Shown one piece after another: positions 1-7,773 of a DNA stretch of 38,877 bases. The notes under the pieces are model-generated. The model was given only the letters and a program-made list of their open reading frames with translations, made no database searches and was not told the DNA's origin. Source of the DNA: Deltaproteobacteria bacterium. GTDB lineage: Bacteria; Desulfobacterota; Syntrophobacteria; BM002. Each line of letters starts with the position of its first letter. Position 1 is the stretch's first letter. The position numbers and the translations under genes were made by a program. The stretch lies in the NCBI GenBank assembly GCA_022340515.1, contig JAJDNT010000086.1, positions 1 to 38,877 on the forward strand, read 5' to 3'.

Positions 1-299
1 AGAATGGAAAACCTGTTATGGAGCCTAATCCTGATTTTGTTTCTCAGGTAAAAAGGGACTACAAAATTAGCGATACCATTTTAGTCATGTGCCGCTCGGG
101 GGGACGCAGCGCCATGGCGGTCAATTTTCTAGCCGAGGCAGGATTCAAGCAGGTTTATAATATCACTGACGGATTCGAGGGAGATGCGGTCAAAGACCCT
201 GAGAGTTATTACAACGGCAAGAGAGTCAAAAATGGATGGAAAAACTCCGGAGCACCCTGGACCTATAATCTTGACCCCAAACTGATGTATCGTCCCTAA
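1..299 (+). CDS. Rhodanese-like domain protein, C-terminal part (5' end outside window)
   Basis: The frame is open from base 3 with no stop, so the gene begins upstream of the window; the internal ATG at 18 is probably not the start. The visible 99 residues hold the rhodanese active-site loop CRSGGRS followed by an alpha helix and the typical 'GF..VYN..DGFEG' end of the fold. Rhodaneses carry sulfur as a cysteine persulfide on the loop Cys. The tail after the fold (NGWKNSGAPWTYNLDP) resembles periplasmic or secreted single-domain rhodaneses, but the signal peptide region is not visible. It converges with a broken gene whose stop overlaps its own stop. The exact substrate is unknown. Confidence 0.8.
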   Translation, partial: NGKPVMEPNPDFVSQVKRDYKISDTILVMCRSGGRSAMAVNFLAEAGFKQVYNITDGFEGDAVKDPESYYNGKRVKNGWKNSGAPWTYNLDPKLMYRP

Positions 300-483
300 A
301 AGGAACTGTTGCCAAGGGCTCCGTCCCGCAGGAAGCGGGCTACAGCTGCTGGGACTAGATGTTCCCAGTCGCCATCTTCTGCGAGAAGTTTGCGTACGTG
401 CCTGCCAGTTATATTTTTGCCTAGGGGGAGGCCTCTACCACCACATTGAGACCAGCTTCTTGAAAGCTCACCACTCTAACATT
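296..483 (-). pseudogene. Frameshifted C-terminal remnant of a nicotinamide-nucleotide adenylyltransferase-like gene
   Basis: Reading the minus strand, one frame gives NVRVVSFQEAGLNVVVEASP and then a stop. After one base is restored in the C-run (the G-run at 424-428 on the plus strand) it continues as GKNITGRHVRKLLAEDGDW, EHLVPAAVARFLRDG and a stop at 296-298. The order 'N.R.V..F.EAGL ... ITG..VR.LLA..GDWEHLVP.AVARF' matches, from memory, the C-terminus of NadM-type NMN adenylyltransferases, where (S/T)GT.VR binds nucleotide. Nothing of the N-terminal HIGH region is seen, so the gene is truncated as well as frameshifted. The family call is recognition only, without a search. Confidence 0.45.
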
Positions 484-661
484 TCAATTTAAAAAAAAAT
501 CTCTTTTTACCAGGTGAATCCCCAGTATTATTGACTTTTGCATCTTTCGGCTTAACTCTGGTAATTAGAACTAAAAGCATATAAGCTTTAGAGAATAGAA
601 ACGGTTTTTCAACGGGAAAATGCCGTTTTAACTTGAGCAGAGAGGTCACGGAGGTGAAGCC
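300..661. other. Intergenic region between rhodanese and lpoB-like gene
   Basis: This 362-base stretch holds the minus-strand remnant described at 296-483 and two small hairpins: CCCGC-AGGAA-GCGGG near 332-346, and TGGGA/TCCCA arms near 350-368. The latter may end rhodanese transcription but have no T-run. The right part, 484-650, is AT-rich and presumably carries the promoter of the lipoprotein gene; no convincing -35/-10 pair could be fixed. An open minus frame at 476-694 has no family resemblance and overlaps the next gene, so it is not called. Confidence 0.5.
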
Positions 662-1288
662 ATGAAGAGAAAATGTAAGCTCGCCAGATTTCATAAGAGC
701 ATATCATTGGTGGCCATGATTTTTTTGTTGATTGCTTGCGCAGGACCTTCTGTAAAGCGAACAGAGGTGGATGAGACTATTGATCTGAGTGGCCGGTGGA
801 ATGACACCGATTCTAGGTTGGTCTCGGAAGAAATGATAGAAGACTGCCTAAATCGTCCGTGGCTGCAGAACTATCAGGCGAAGAATCAAGGGAAAATGCC
901 GACAGTGATTGTTGGCACCGTTAAGAATCAGAGCTACGAACACATCAACACCCAAGTCTTTACGAAAGATTTGGAGAGAGCCCTGATCAACTCAGGGAGG
1001 GTGCAGTTCGTAGCCTCCAAAGATGAACGGGTAGAACTAAGGCAAGAGAAGGCCGATCAACAACAAGGTTTCACTGGCCCGGAGACTCAGAAATCAATGT
1101 ACAAAGAAGTGGGGGCAGACTTCATGCTCCAGGGATCGATAAATGCCATAAAAGATGAAATAAAAGGCAAATATGTGATGCTCTACCAGGTGAACCTTGA
1201 ACTAGTTCAATTGGAAACGAACGTGAAAGCGTGGATAGGGCAGAAGGAAATTAAGAAGGTGGTCAAGCGGAGTCGACTTACTTGGTGA
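662..1288 (+). CDS. lpoB: LpoB-like penicillin-binding-protein activator lipoprotein
   Basis: A 208-residue lipoprotein. The start ATG is preceded by GGAGGTGA. A lipoprotein signal peptide is clear: KRK at the N-terminus, a hydrophobic stretch, and the lipobox LLIAC with Cys26 as the lipidated residue. The mature part carries the features of the YcfM/LpoB family (COG3417): a 'DLSGRWND.DSRLV..EMI.DCL..PW' opening, 'PTVIVGTVKNQS.EHI', and 'GADFMLQGSINAI' leading into 'YQVNLELV.LET'. In enterobacteria LpoB activates PBP1b from the outer membrane; here the partner is unknown. The next gene is another lipoprotein, and these two families are often neighbours, which suggests a shared envelope role. 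Confidence 0.75.
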   Translation: MKRKCKLARFHKSISLVAMIFLLIACAGPSVKRTEVDETIDLSGRWNDTDSRLVSEEMIEDCLNRPWLQNYQAKNQGKMPTVIVGTVKNQSYEHINTQVFTKDLERALINSGRVQFVASKDERVELRQEKADQQQGFTGPETQKSMYKEVGADFMLQGSINAIKDEIKGKYVMLYQVNLELVQLETNVKAWIGQKEIKKVVKRSRLTW

Positions 1289-1316
1289 ACAAACGGCGAG
1301 TTGTGCGTTGCAGGGA

Positions 1317-1562
1317 GGCATAGATCATAGGCGATAGGGCAAAGAGTAAAAAGACAGAGATCGGAGTTGAGAATTCAGAATAAGGATGACAGACGGCAGA
1401 GGACAGAAGGCAAAGCATTTCGAAATTTGAGATTCGAAAATTTATGGCCCTCTACCTTTTACAACAAGTGACAGCGCAGCGTAGTGAACTAATGACGGCG
1501 AAGCCTTATGACTCAAGTCTCTATAAAAAACGCTTTGCGCTATGCTCTATGCGCCATGCCTT
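1317..1562. repeat. Intergenic word-repeat block running into the next gene's 5' end
   Basis: The stretch is built from short near-repeats such as GGCATAGATCATAGGCGATAG, GAATTCAGAATAAGG, GACAGACGGCAGAGGACAG and TTCGAAATTTGAGATTCGAAAA. The same style of sequence (GCGCTATGCTCTATGCGCCAT) is found at 1536-1556, inside the longest possible reading frame of the downstream gene. Relatives occur in at least six other spacers of this window. The function is unknown; it looks like repetitive filler of a kind scattered across the genome, and it makes the annotated start of the following gene uncertain. Confidence 0.55.
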
Positions 1563-2919
1563 CCTAATAGTGCTCTCCTGGTCATTCCTTGGTCTAACCA
1601 CTATCTCAGGCTGCGGCATGCCGCGCCACCTTACCGCCACGGTTGATGAGATGAGCGCCAGAGGGGAGTTTTCCCAGGCTCTCAGCTATGTGGAAGAACA
1701 CGAGGAAGACTATCAAAAGCGCAATAGGTTGCTGTTTTATTTGGATGAAGGGATGCTTGCCTTTTCGCTTGGAGATTTTGAAAAAGCTGTCCGGGCTTTC
1801 ACTGCGGCAGAACAGCTTATGGAGGAACTATACACCATCTCAATAAGTGGGGAGGCCACAACCTTCCTGATAAGTGACAACACGGCTCCGTACCGGGGTG
1901 AGGATTTCGAGTCAGTAATGGTAAACCTTTTTCTGGCCCTATCATACGCTAACCTTTCGAAGATTGAAGACGCCCTGGTGGAAGCACGGAAGATTGATAG
2001 CAAGCTGGCAGCAATCAATCTGCAATACGACGAAGAACAGCAGAATGCTTACCGTGAGGACCCCTTTGCTCGTATGCTGATAGGAATTTTTTATGAGATG
2101 GGACAGACTAGCGCCGATCTAAATGATGCCTATATATCATACTATCTTGCCATTAATGGATACGACTCGGAATACCAACGCTTCGGTTTAAGTGTTCCCG
2201 CAATTCTGGCGGAAAACGCCCTGTCAACCGCAGCGTTCATGGGGGCAAGGGAGCAAGATAAATTGCGGCAGCGTTTTCCCTCACAGCCATTTCCAGGTTT
2301 GGTTGATCGCAAGGCGAGGGCGGAAGTGTATGGCCTGCATCTTAATGGCAGAGCCCCGGTTAAAGAAGCGGCTACCATCGTTTTTCCCATGCCTGACGGA
2401 TTTTTGCTGAAGCTGGCTTTTCCAACCTACAAAAAGGTGGATAAGAGAATCGTCGGCGGGCGACTCTACGCTAAAGCGCCGGAGGAAGATACAGCCATTC
2501 ATTCAACTTTCACCGTTGCTGAGCCCATCGGCAAGATCGCCAAGGAGAACCTGGCGGACCGCAAGGGTCGGATAGTAGCGAAAACTATTGCGAGAGTGAC
2601 AGCCAAATATCTGGCTGTGAAGGCAGCACAGAGGGCAGCGAAAGAGGCGGGTGGACGGGACTATGGAGCGCTGGCTGGTTTTCTCACGGGCATTACTGGA
2701 AATATACTTGCCTTTGCCAGCGAAGAACCGGACTTGCGTTCCTGGAGAACCTTGCCGGCGGAGATCTTGATAAGCAAGCTTGCTTTGGAGCCGGGAACCT
2801 ATCAGTTTTGGGCTGAATGTTATGACGCCTCGGGAATAGTCGTCCGAAAGGTAGAACTGGGGGATAGAGATTTAAAGGCAGGTGACAGGGTTATATTGCA
2901 ATTCCGCACGACAGAATGA
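1549..2919 (+). CDS. COG3014-like lipoprotein with TPR-like N-terminal half
   Basis: The open frame begins at 1444, with possible starts at 1444, 1492 and 1549. I prefer ATG 1549, because from there a lipoprotein signal peptide follows at once (MRHAFLIVLSWSFLGLTT then ISGC), and the codons upstream lie in repeat sequence; no start has a good ribosome site. The first ~180 residues after the lipid Cys look helical and TPR-like ('DEGMLAFSLGDFEKAV.AFTAAE', 'VNLFLALSYANLSKIEDALVEARKI'). The C-terminal half is beta-rich, with a glycine/alanine-rich helical stretch (AKTIARVTAKYLAVKAAQRA). This order matches the uncharacterised COG3014 family, a frequent neighbour of LpoB-like proteins. No enzymatic motif is visible. 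An envelope-located structural or adaptor role is an inference. Confidence 0.65.
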   Translation: MRHAFLIVLSWSFLGLTTISGCGMPRHLTATVDEMSARGEFSQALSYVEEHEEDYQKRNRLLFYLDEGMLAFSLGDFEKAVRAFTAAEQLMEELYTISISGEATTFLISDNTAPYRGEDFESVMVNLFLALSYANLSKIEDALVEARKIDSKLAAINLQYDEEQQNAYREDPFARMLIGIFYEMGQTSADLNDAYISYYLAINGYDSEYQRFGLSVPAILAENALSTAAFMGAREQDKLRQRFPSQPFPGLVDRKARAEVYGLHLNGRAPVKEAATIVFPMPDGFLLKLAFPTYKKVDKRIVGGRLYAKAPEEDTAIHSTFTVAEPIGKIAKENLADRKGRIVAKTIARVTAKYLAVKAAQRAAKEAGGRDYGALAGFLTGITGNILAFASEEPDLRSWRTLPAEILISKLALEPGTYQFWAECYDASGIVVRKVELGDRDLKAGDRVILQFRTTE

Positions 2920-2946
2920 GGGAAACAGCATGAAGCGCTGTTTCCC
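2920..2946. terminator. Perfect 10-bp hairpin directly after the stop codon
   Basis: GGGAAACAGC (2920-2929) and GCTGTTTCCC (2937-2946) form a perfect stem with a 7-base loop. It begins at the base after the stop codon and lies between two convergent genes. There is no T-run on either side, so termination is plausible but not of the classic intrinsic form. Confidence 0.4.
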
Positions 2947-3018
2947 AGCCAGCAGCGAGCAGCATGCAGCAAAAAGGAGGAATCAGTTATAGGCCAAATG
3001 AACCTTTCTGCCAGCTGC

Positions 3019-4128
3019 CTACTGGCTTTTACCCCTTGCTGCTATGTTAAATTCCTCCACAATCTCACCGTTGCTGATTCCATAGGCTCGATCAAAGAGA
3101 TTGACTGCTGCGCAAGCATGGTTAGGGATTATCCGAACTCTGTCGCCGATCTCTAGATGTTCATCTGGGTCAAGACTAATAATACCATGCTCTTCGGAAA
3201 GTCTTACCAATGTAGCTTTTTTGCCCAACACTATGCCAAAGCCGGAGGACATTTCTTTACCGTGTGCCCCCCTATCCGAACTAAAAGCCTTGCTTCCTCC
3301 ATCTATGACAGCCCTTTCCCTAGCAGGGCGGCTAATCACACTGGCCACGATGGACAATGCGCACTCTTCCAAAGTCGCCACTCCAAGAGATAGCTGTATG
3401 GCATCATGAAAAATGTAGTTGCCCGGCCGGATTTCATTGATCCCTTCATACCCCTGCCAGACCTTCATGGTTGGAGTTGAGCCTATAGAGATAATTTGAA
3501 CAAGAGTTCCGGCCTCTTCTAGTGCTTCTGCGGTCTCGAACATTATTTTGCTTTCGTGGCGACTTATCTCCATGACTTCGGCAAGGGAACCTGCACCATA
3601 TACCTGTCCAGCATGAGTAAAAATTCCTTTGAACCTTAAAGCAGGAAGAGCATGTATAGCCCGATAGAGTTCCACGGCATCCCTTCCGGGCAAAACACCG
3701 CATCGATTGAGGCCGCTATTAATTTCTATAAGATATTCCATGGTGAGTCCGGAGGCAGCGAATATAGCTGAGAGTTTTTCCGCTGCCACAGGGCTGTCCA
3801 ATCCTACTGATATGTCAACTTTTTTTTTGAGATCTGCGAGTCTATTCAGCTTATTCTCGCTTACCACTTGGTTGGCGATGAAAATGTCCTTGAGACCCCC
3901 TTGAGCCATAACTTCTGCTTCTGACACCTTGGCCACGGTAATCCCAGCAGCTCCTAAGCGCATTTGCAGGTGTGCAAGTTCGGGTATCTTATGGGTCTTA
4001 ATGTGAGGACGGAGAGCGACCCCGAAATTGTCCGCATTTTTCTGCATCTGTTGTAGATTACGCCGGACAATATCTAGGTCGATTAAAAGGGCGGGTGTAT
4101 CGACTGAAGGTATGCCAGAGGGTGTCAT
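3019..4128 (-). CDS. D-threonine aldolase / D-serine dehydratase-family PLP enzyme
   Basis: 369 residues of the fold-type III (alanine-racemase-like) PLP family COG3616. The N-terminal motif RPHIKTHK (residues 40-47) supplies the Schiff-base lysine, probably Lys44. The barrel continues with EINSGLNRCG, FTHAGQVYG and SIGSTPT (phosphate-binding). Near the C-terminus, PNHAC (His337, Cys339) is the metal-binding pair found in D-threonine aldolases and eukaryotic-type D-serine dehydratases. The reaction is probably retro-aldol cleavage or dehydration of a D-beta-hydroxy amino acid; the true substrate cannot be read from sequence. It is transcribed away from the metallo-hydrolase promoter region and converges on the lipoprotein gene. 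The start ATG at 4128 gives the normal family length. Confidence 0.85.
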   Translation of the reverse strand: MTPSGIPSVDTPALLIDLDIVRRNLQQMQKNADNFGVALRPHIKTHKIPELAHLQMRLGAAGITVAKVSEAEVMAQGGLKDIFIANQVVSENKLNRLADLKKKVDISVGLDSPVAAEKLSAIFAASGLTMEYLIEINSGLNRCGVLPGRDAVELYRAIHALPALRFKGIFTHAGQVYGAGSLAEVMEISRHESKIMFETAEALEEAGTLVQIISIGSTPTMKVWQGYEGINEIRPGNYIFHDAIQLSLGVATLEECALSIVASVISRPARERAVIDGGSKAFSSDRGAHGKEMSSGFGIVLGKKATLVRLSEEHGIISLDPDEHLEIGDRVRIIPNHACAAVNLFDRAYGISNGEIVEEFNIAARGKSQ

Positions 4129-4149
4129 GGTGATTCTCTACTGAAGGTG

Positions 4150-4300
4150 GAGGGCCAGTGCGAGCCGGCTCAAGGCTAAAGGCGCAAGGCAACCATAAGG
4201 AGTTAGAACCCAGGAGTCAGGAGCTTAATTTCGAATTGCGGATTGCGAATTTGGGTTTTTTCTCTATGCTCCATGCTCGAATCCTTTCGCCTTAGACCTT
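4150..4300. repeat. Word-repeat spacer between two minus-strand genes
   Basis: This gap contains GGCTCAAGGCTAAAGGCGCAAGG, CCAGGAGTCAGGAGCTTAA, TTCGAATTGCGGATTGCGAATT and CTCTATGCTCCATGCTCGAA, all of the same repetitive style as the other spacers. No promoter could be assigned, so co-transcription of the two flanking minus-strand genes is uncertain. Confidence 0.5.
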
Positions 4301-4321
4301 GGGCGTCTGCTATCTTGGCAG

Positions 4322-5236
4322 TTAGGCAGCTAAGGTAGCCTTAGAGCCAACACAGCTTACCGCAAACCTACTTCCCAGTTCCCGGTTCATCGTGCAGTTG
4401 GGCCGGAAACCGGTGCAGTGCCCAGTAAGTACGAGTTCGGCCCCGGACTCTTTTAGCCCAGAAATAGTCTGGTTCAAGACTTCCTGGCTTACCTGGGCCA
4501 AGTGCAAGCCACCTATTACCGCGTAGACCTTTGAGTTACCAGTGATCTCTTTGGCATAGTTGATGGTATTCACAATGCCGGGGTGGGAGCAGGTGGAAAG
4601 GATGACCAGTCCCTTGTCACCCATATTCACCACCAGGGCTTGTTCATCCACCAGCGGATCGTCCATGTCCTCCCCATTCTTGATGATCTTGGCACCAGGC
4701 ATGGGCCCTTCAAAGGGGGTACGCCGCGGAATTTCGCCTGTGAGATAAACCCCTTGCCGCAGTTGCTGCACTTCAGAGTTGCAGTGTAGTTCGACCCCGG
4801 CAGCCTCCAGTTTGTCCCGCTCCAGTTTCCAAGGGCCTACCTTGCCCCTAGGGGTCATAAGATACTTGGGCCAGAACACGTCGGGATGACAGTAGACTGG
4901 CAGGGGTTCTCCCCTCCATTCCAAAAAGCCTAAAAGTCCGCCGTAATGGTCCGGATGGCCGTGGCTAAGAAATAGACCGTCCACCTCTGTGGGGGTGCGC
5001 TCCAAAGCTTCCATGTTGTGCCTAAATGACTCAAAGGCGTTACCAGTATCAACAAGCAGGCAGAAACTATCTTCGCCATTGGTGATGTCCACCAGAAAGG
5101 CGAGACCGTGGCCCGCTAAGAGTGGTTTCTTCAATTTGCCAGCCACAGCTCGTTCTACCAATGGGGTGGGAGGTTCAAAAACATCAAGATAATTGTCCAC
5201 TACCGCAGTAACACTTACTTTTTCTGGCAACGACAT
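4322..5236 (-). CDS. Metallo-beta-lactamase-fold hydrolase (COG1237 type)
   Basis: 304 residues. The signature SHGHPDHYGG (His92, His94, Asp96, His97) is the HxHxDH metal site. Further family motifs are VVDNYLD near the N-terminus, LVDTG before the metal loop, STCSHPGI, GGLHL and LTGHCTG at the end. This set defines the COG1237 branch, which includes proteins annotated as dihydropterin ribofuranosyl-aminobenzene-phosphate synthase in methanogens; most bacterial members have no proven substrate. The ribosome site is AAAGGAGG just upstream of ATG 5236. The role is likely a cytosolic metal-dependent hydrolase, with the substrate open. Confidence 0.8.
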   Translation of the reverse strand: MSLPEKVSVTAVVDNYLDVFEPPTPLVERAVAGKLKKPLLAGHGLAFLVDITNGEDSFCLLVDTGNAFESFRHNMEALERTPTEVDGLFLSHGHPDHYGGLLGFLEWRGEPLPVYCHPDVFWPKYLMTPRGKVGPWKLERDKLEAAGVELHCNSEVQQLRQGVYLTGEIPRRTPFEGPMPGAKIIKNGEDMDDPLVDEQALVVNMGDKGLVILSTCSHPGIVNTINYAKEITGNSKVYAVIGGLHLAQVSQEVLNQTISGLKESGAELVLTGHCTGFRPNCTMNRELGSRFAVSCVGSKATLAA

Positions 5237-5760
5237 GTAGAGCCTCCTTTAACCTTTTCACCTATTGAAAAGAATAGTGACAACATTTCCCATCAACTGT
5301 GAAAATTAGTGCGAAAACATCATATGGCACTTCAAGATAAAGTTGTAGTGGAAGTAAACACTTCCAGGTGAACTGCCATCAGTCTATAACATCGTGGTCC
5401 GAAGTGCAAAGCTTTTCATTTGCAGGTGAGTAGCCAAGGAGGAAGCTGTTCTAAACCGCAAAGATCACAAAGAGGTGCATTTTAAGATTGTTGGTTGTAG
5501 ATCTTAGATTGCGAAATCTTCAGCTTCCATATTTTTTCAATCTACAATCTTAATTCTAAAATCTGAGATATTTCTGGGTGCTCCGTGGTTAAACTATTTG
5601 GCATTTTCGGATAGCTTCTCTTTTTCGCTTTTTAACTTTTGTGTGATATTATTGTTGCAAGACGTTGCAACATGTATCCCAGACTCCAGAGATATTGGCT
5701 TCGATACCCTCAGGCTCTGGAGTTGATCAGCAACTGCAAGCAACACAGGGTTGAGAATCC
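5237..5760. other. Divergent intergenic region upstream of the sigma-54 activator gene
   Basis: 524 bases between divergently transcribed genes. Its left part (5237-5450) is unremarkable AT-rich DNA. From 5451 to 5585 it holds word-repeats: AAACCGCAAAGATCACAAAG, TTGTAGATCTTAGATTGCGAAATC-like sequence and CAATCTACAATCTTAATTC. A possible -10 box TATTAT is at 5647-5652, immediately followed by the perfect inverted repeat at 5653-5672. No correctly spaced -24/-12 element was found here. Confidence 0.5.
5653..5672. promoter_or_regulatory. Inverted repeat TGTTGCAA-N4-TTGCAACA, candidate activator binding site
   Basis: TGTTGCAA (5653-5660), GACG, TTGCAACA (5665-5672) is a perfect 8-bp dyad about 90 bases before the activator start codon and directly after a possible -10 box. 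The same GTTGCA/TGCAAC words recur downstream of the activator gene. Bound by the gene's own product, it would fit autorepression. Binding is an inference. Confidence 0.5.
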
Positions 5761-7506
5761 ATGCCTGAAAAGATTTTACTTTCCGAGACCAATTTTTTGC
5801 ACGGGCAGTTCAGCCAGCTCTTGGAAAATCTGGGCATTGGGGTTTTCACCGTTGATATAGAGCGGAGGATCACCTCCTTCAACGAAGCTGTGCAGCGCCT
5901 CACCGGTTTCAAAGAAGATGAGGTCCTAGGCAAGAAGTGTTACGATATTTTTTTCAGCGACCTGTGCCATGGCCAGTGTATGTATAGCGAGGTGGTAAGG
6001 GCTAGTGGCAAGCCGCAGGCCTTTGATATGGAGATCTATGATGAAAGTGGCAACAAGCGCCACATTACTAAGCTTGTCTCGCCTTTATTCAGTGGTGACG
6101 GCAGGGTGACTGGCTGCATCGAGATATTTCAGGACCTTTCTGTCTACAGTGAACTATTAGATCGGATTCGCTATGATGAGCACAGGCTCAAACTCATCCT
6201 CGACAATTTGGACATCGGGGTCTTTACGGTTAACCGGGGTGGGCACATAACTTCGTTCAATTCAATGGCCACGGCTATTACCGGCTACGAGCGTCAGGAA
6301 ATTCTGGGCCAACATCATGCCAAGCTGACTGGCTGCAATCTCCCGGGACAGACCTGCAGTTTGGAGGAATCGATCTTAAGTGGTAAGACCCTGGCAAATC
6401 TCCACCGGCGTTTATTTACCAAAGACGGTCGCAAACTGCCTATCCGGGCGAACTTCATGGCCCTTCGCAACGAGGGGGGAGAAATCATAGGGGGACTGGA
6501 GACCTTCCAGGATCTTTCCCTGATCCAGCAGCTCAACCGTGCCATAAGTAATAAATACACTTTTGCCGATATGATTGGCAAAGATGGAGTGATGCAACAG
6601 CTCTTCGAGATTCTCCCTGTGGTTGCCGAAAGCGAAGCCAACGTTCTAGTGGAAGGGCCAACCGGTACAGGCAAGGATCTATTGGCCAAGATCATCCACA
6701 ATGCTTCACGGCGAAAAGATAAGCCTTTTGTCAAGGTCAACTGTGCGGCCTTGCCGGACAATTTGTTGGAATCAGAAATGTTTGGCTACGTCAAAGGAGC
6801 TTTCACTGGGGCGGACCGAGACAAACCAGGCCGTTTCCAGGAAGCTGACGGGGGTAGCATCTTTCTTGACGAAATAGGTGACATGCCCCTATTCCTTCAG
6901 GCCAAACTCTTGCGAGTGTTGGAAGACAAAGAATTCTATCCCTTGGGTGGGAGAAAGCTTTGTCGAGTGGATGTGCGGATAATCGCTGCTACCAACCAGA
7001 TACTTGAGGATCTGGTCAGGGAAAAAAGGTTTCGCGAGGATCTCTTCTACCGCCTCAATGTGATGCGGCTGGACCTGCCGCCCCTGAAAGAGCGACGGGG
7101 AGATATACCACTGCTAATCAACAATTTTGTTAAGCAGTACAATGTCACCAAAGGAGTTTCGGTAGGCAGGATAGCAGAAGAGGCCATGGACATTCTTCTC
7201 AACTATGACTACCCTGGCAACATACGGGAGCTAGAAAACATCATTGAACACGCCTGTGTACTCTGTCGTGGAGAAGTTATCGAGGGAAGACACCTACCCA
7301 TGTATCTTCAAACGGTCAGCAGTCATCTGGGGGAGGCAATCATCTCCAGTACTGATGTTGCTACAGCACAGCATCAGTGGGAAAGGGAACGGATATTAGA
7401 AGTATTGAAAGAACACCGCTGGCATCGACAAAGAGCTGCTGAGTCCCTAGGAATGGACCGTACCACCTTATGGCGCAAGATGAAAAAGTATAAGATCTCA
7501 CCATGA
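5761..7506 (+). CDS. Sigma-54-dependent activator, PAS-PAS-AAA+-Fis HTH
   Basis: 581 residues. PAS domain 1 spans about 15-125 and PAS 2 about 140-255. Both have clustered cysteines (Cys60, Cys69, Cys73; Cys192, Cys199), which could hold a redox cofactor. The AAA+ domain follows with Walker A GPTGTGK (299-305), the sigma-54 contact loop GAFTGA (346-351) and Walker B FLDEIGD (368-374). The C-terminal Fis-type helix-turn-helix is RQRAAESLGMDRTTLWRKMK. There is no receiver domain, so activity is probably set by the PAS domains. The gene is flanked by TTGCAAC repeats and lies just upstream of a sigma-54 promoter for the kinase-Hdr operon, its most likely target. A ribosome site is weak (AGGGTTGAG). 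Confidence 0.92.
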   Translation: MPEKILLSETNFLHGQFSQLLENLGIGVFTVDIERRITSFNEAVQRLTGFKEDEVLGKKCYDIFFSDLCHGQCMYSEVVRASGKPQAFDMEIYDESGNKRHITKLVSPLFSGDGRVTGCIEIFQDLSVYSELLDRIRYDEHRLKLILDNLDIGVFTVNRGGHITSFNSMATAITGYERQEILGQHHAKLTGCNLPGQTCSLEESILSGKTLANLHRRLFTKDGRKLPIRANFMALRNEGGEIIGGLETFQDLSLIQQLNRAISNKYTFADMIGKDGVMQQLFEILPVVAESEANVLVEGPTGTGKDLLAKIIHNASRRKDKPFVKVNCAALPDNLLESEMFGYVKGAFTGADRDKPGRFQEADGGSIFLDEIGDMPLFLQAKLLRVLEDKEFYPLGGRKLCRVDVRIIAATNQILEDLVREKRFREDLFYRLNVMRLDLPPLKERRGDIPLLINNFVKQYNVTKGVSVGRIAEEAMDILLNYDYPGNIRELENIIEHACVLCRGEVIEGRHLPMYLQTVSSHLGEAIISSTDVATAQHQWERERILEVLKEHRWHRQRAAESLGMDRTTLWRKMKKYKISP

Positions 7507-7523
7507 TTTTCATCGGTAGCGTA

Positions 7524-7553
7524 TTGTGCAACCTGTGTTGCAATATGTTGCAA
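7524..7553. promoter_or_regulatory. Cluster of TTGCAA half-sites, candidate enhancer 1
   Basis: TGCAAC (7527-7532), a four-base spacer CTGT, then GTTGCA (7537-7542) and a further GTTGCAA at 7547-7553, exactly 10 bases (one helical turn) from the previous copy. It lies about 195-225 bases before the predicted sigma-54 start site, a normal enhancer distance. It shares its core word with the dyad at 5653-5672. Confidence 0.5.
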
Positions 7554-7615
7554 AATATATATAATTATAAAAAACAGTTATATTACATATAGTTATAAAA
7601 AAAGTCTCCGACTAT

Positions 7616-7636
7616 TGTTGCATTGCTGCAGCAACA
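7616..7636. promoter_or_regulatory. Palindrome cluster, candidate enhancer 2
   Basis: TGTTGC (7616-7621) and GCAACA (7631-7636) are inverted arms. Nested inside is the perfect 12-base palindrome TTGCTGCAGCAA (7623-7634). It sits about 110-130 bases before the predicted start site. Between the two candidate enhancers is an AT-rich stretch with the direct repeat ATA(A/G)TTATAAAAAA (7561 and 7589), which could bend DNA; no IHF consensus is obvious. Confidence 0.45.
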
Positions 7637-7721
7637 CCGTCACATACATTACCCTAACTTTTTCCCCATTATCCTAATTAACTACCTTAAATCACATAGT
7701 TTTATTCTTTTTAGTATGAGG

Positions 7722-7737
7722 TGGCATGACCCTGGCA
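7722..7737 (+). promoter_or_regulatory. Sigma-54 (-24/-12) promoter of the kinase-Hdr operon
   Basis: TGGCATGACCCTGGCA fits the consensus TGGCACG-N4-TTGCA, with GG at 7723-7724 and GC at 7735-7736 at the required spacing. Transcription would start near 7748. A sigma-54 activator gene lies immediately upstream with repeat sites in between. It also decides the start of the next gene: the ATG at 7747 would fall at the transcript's first base, so ATG 7774 is used. Confidence 0.7.
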
Positions 7738-7773
7738 TAATGATCTATGCGCAAATCCTATGGAGTGTTTCTG

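Noticed and set aside
476-694. 72-residue minus-strand open frame before the lpoB-like gene
   Set aside because: It has no recognisable family, overlaps the next gene's start and the relic, and reads through AT-rich spacer.
5595-5625. Possible sigma-54 promoter (TTGGCATTTTCGG...) before the activator gene
   Set aside because: The distance between GG and GC is two bases too long for a -24/-12 element.
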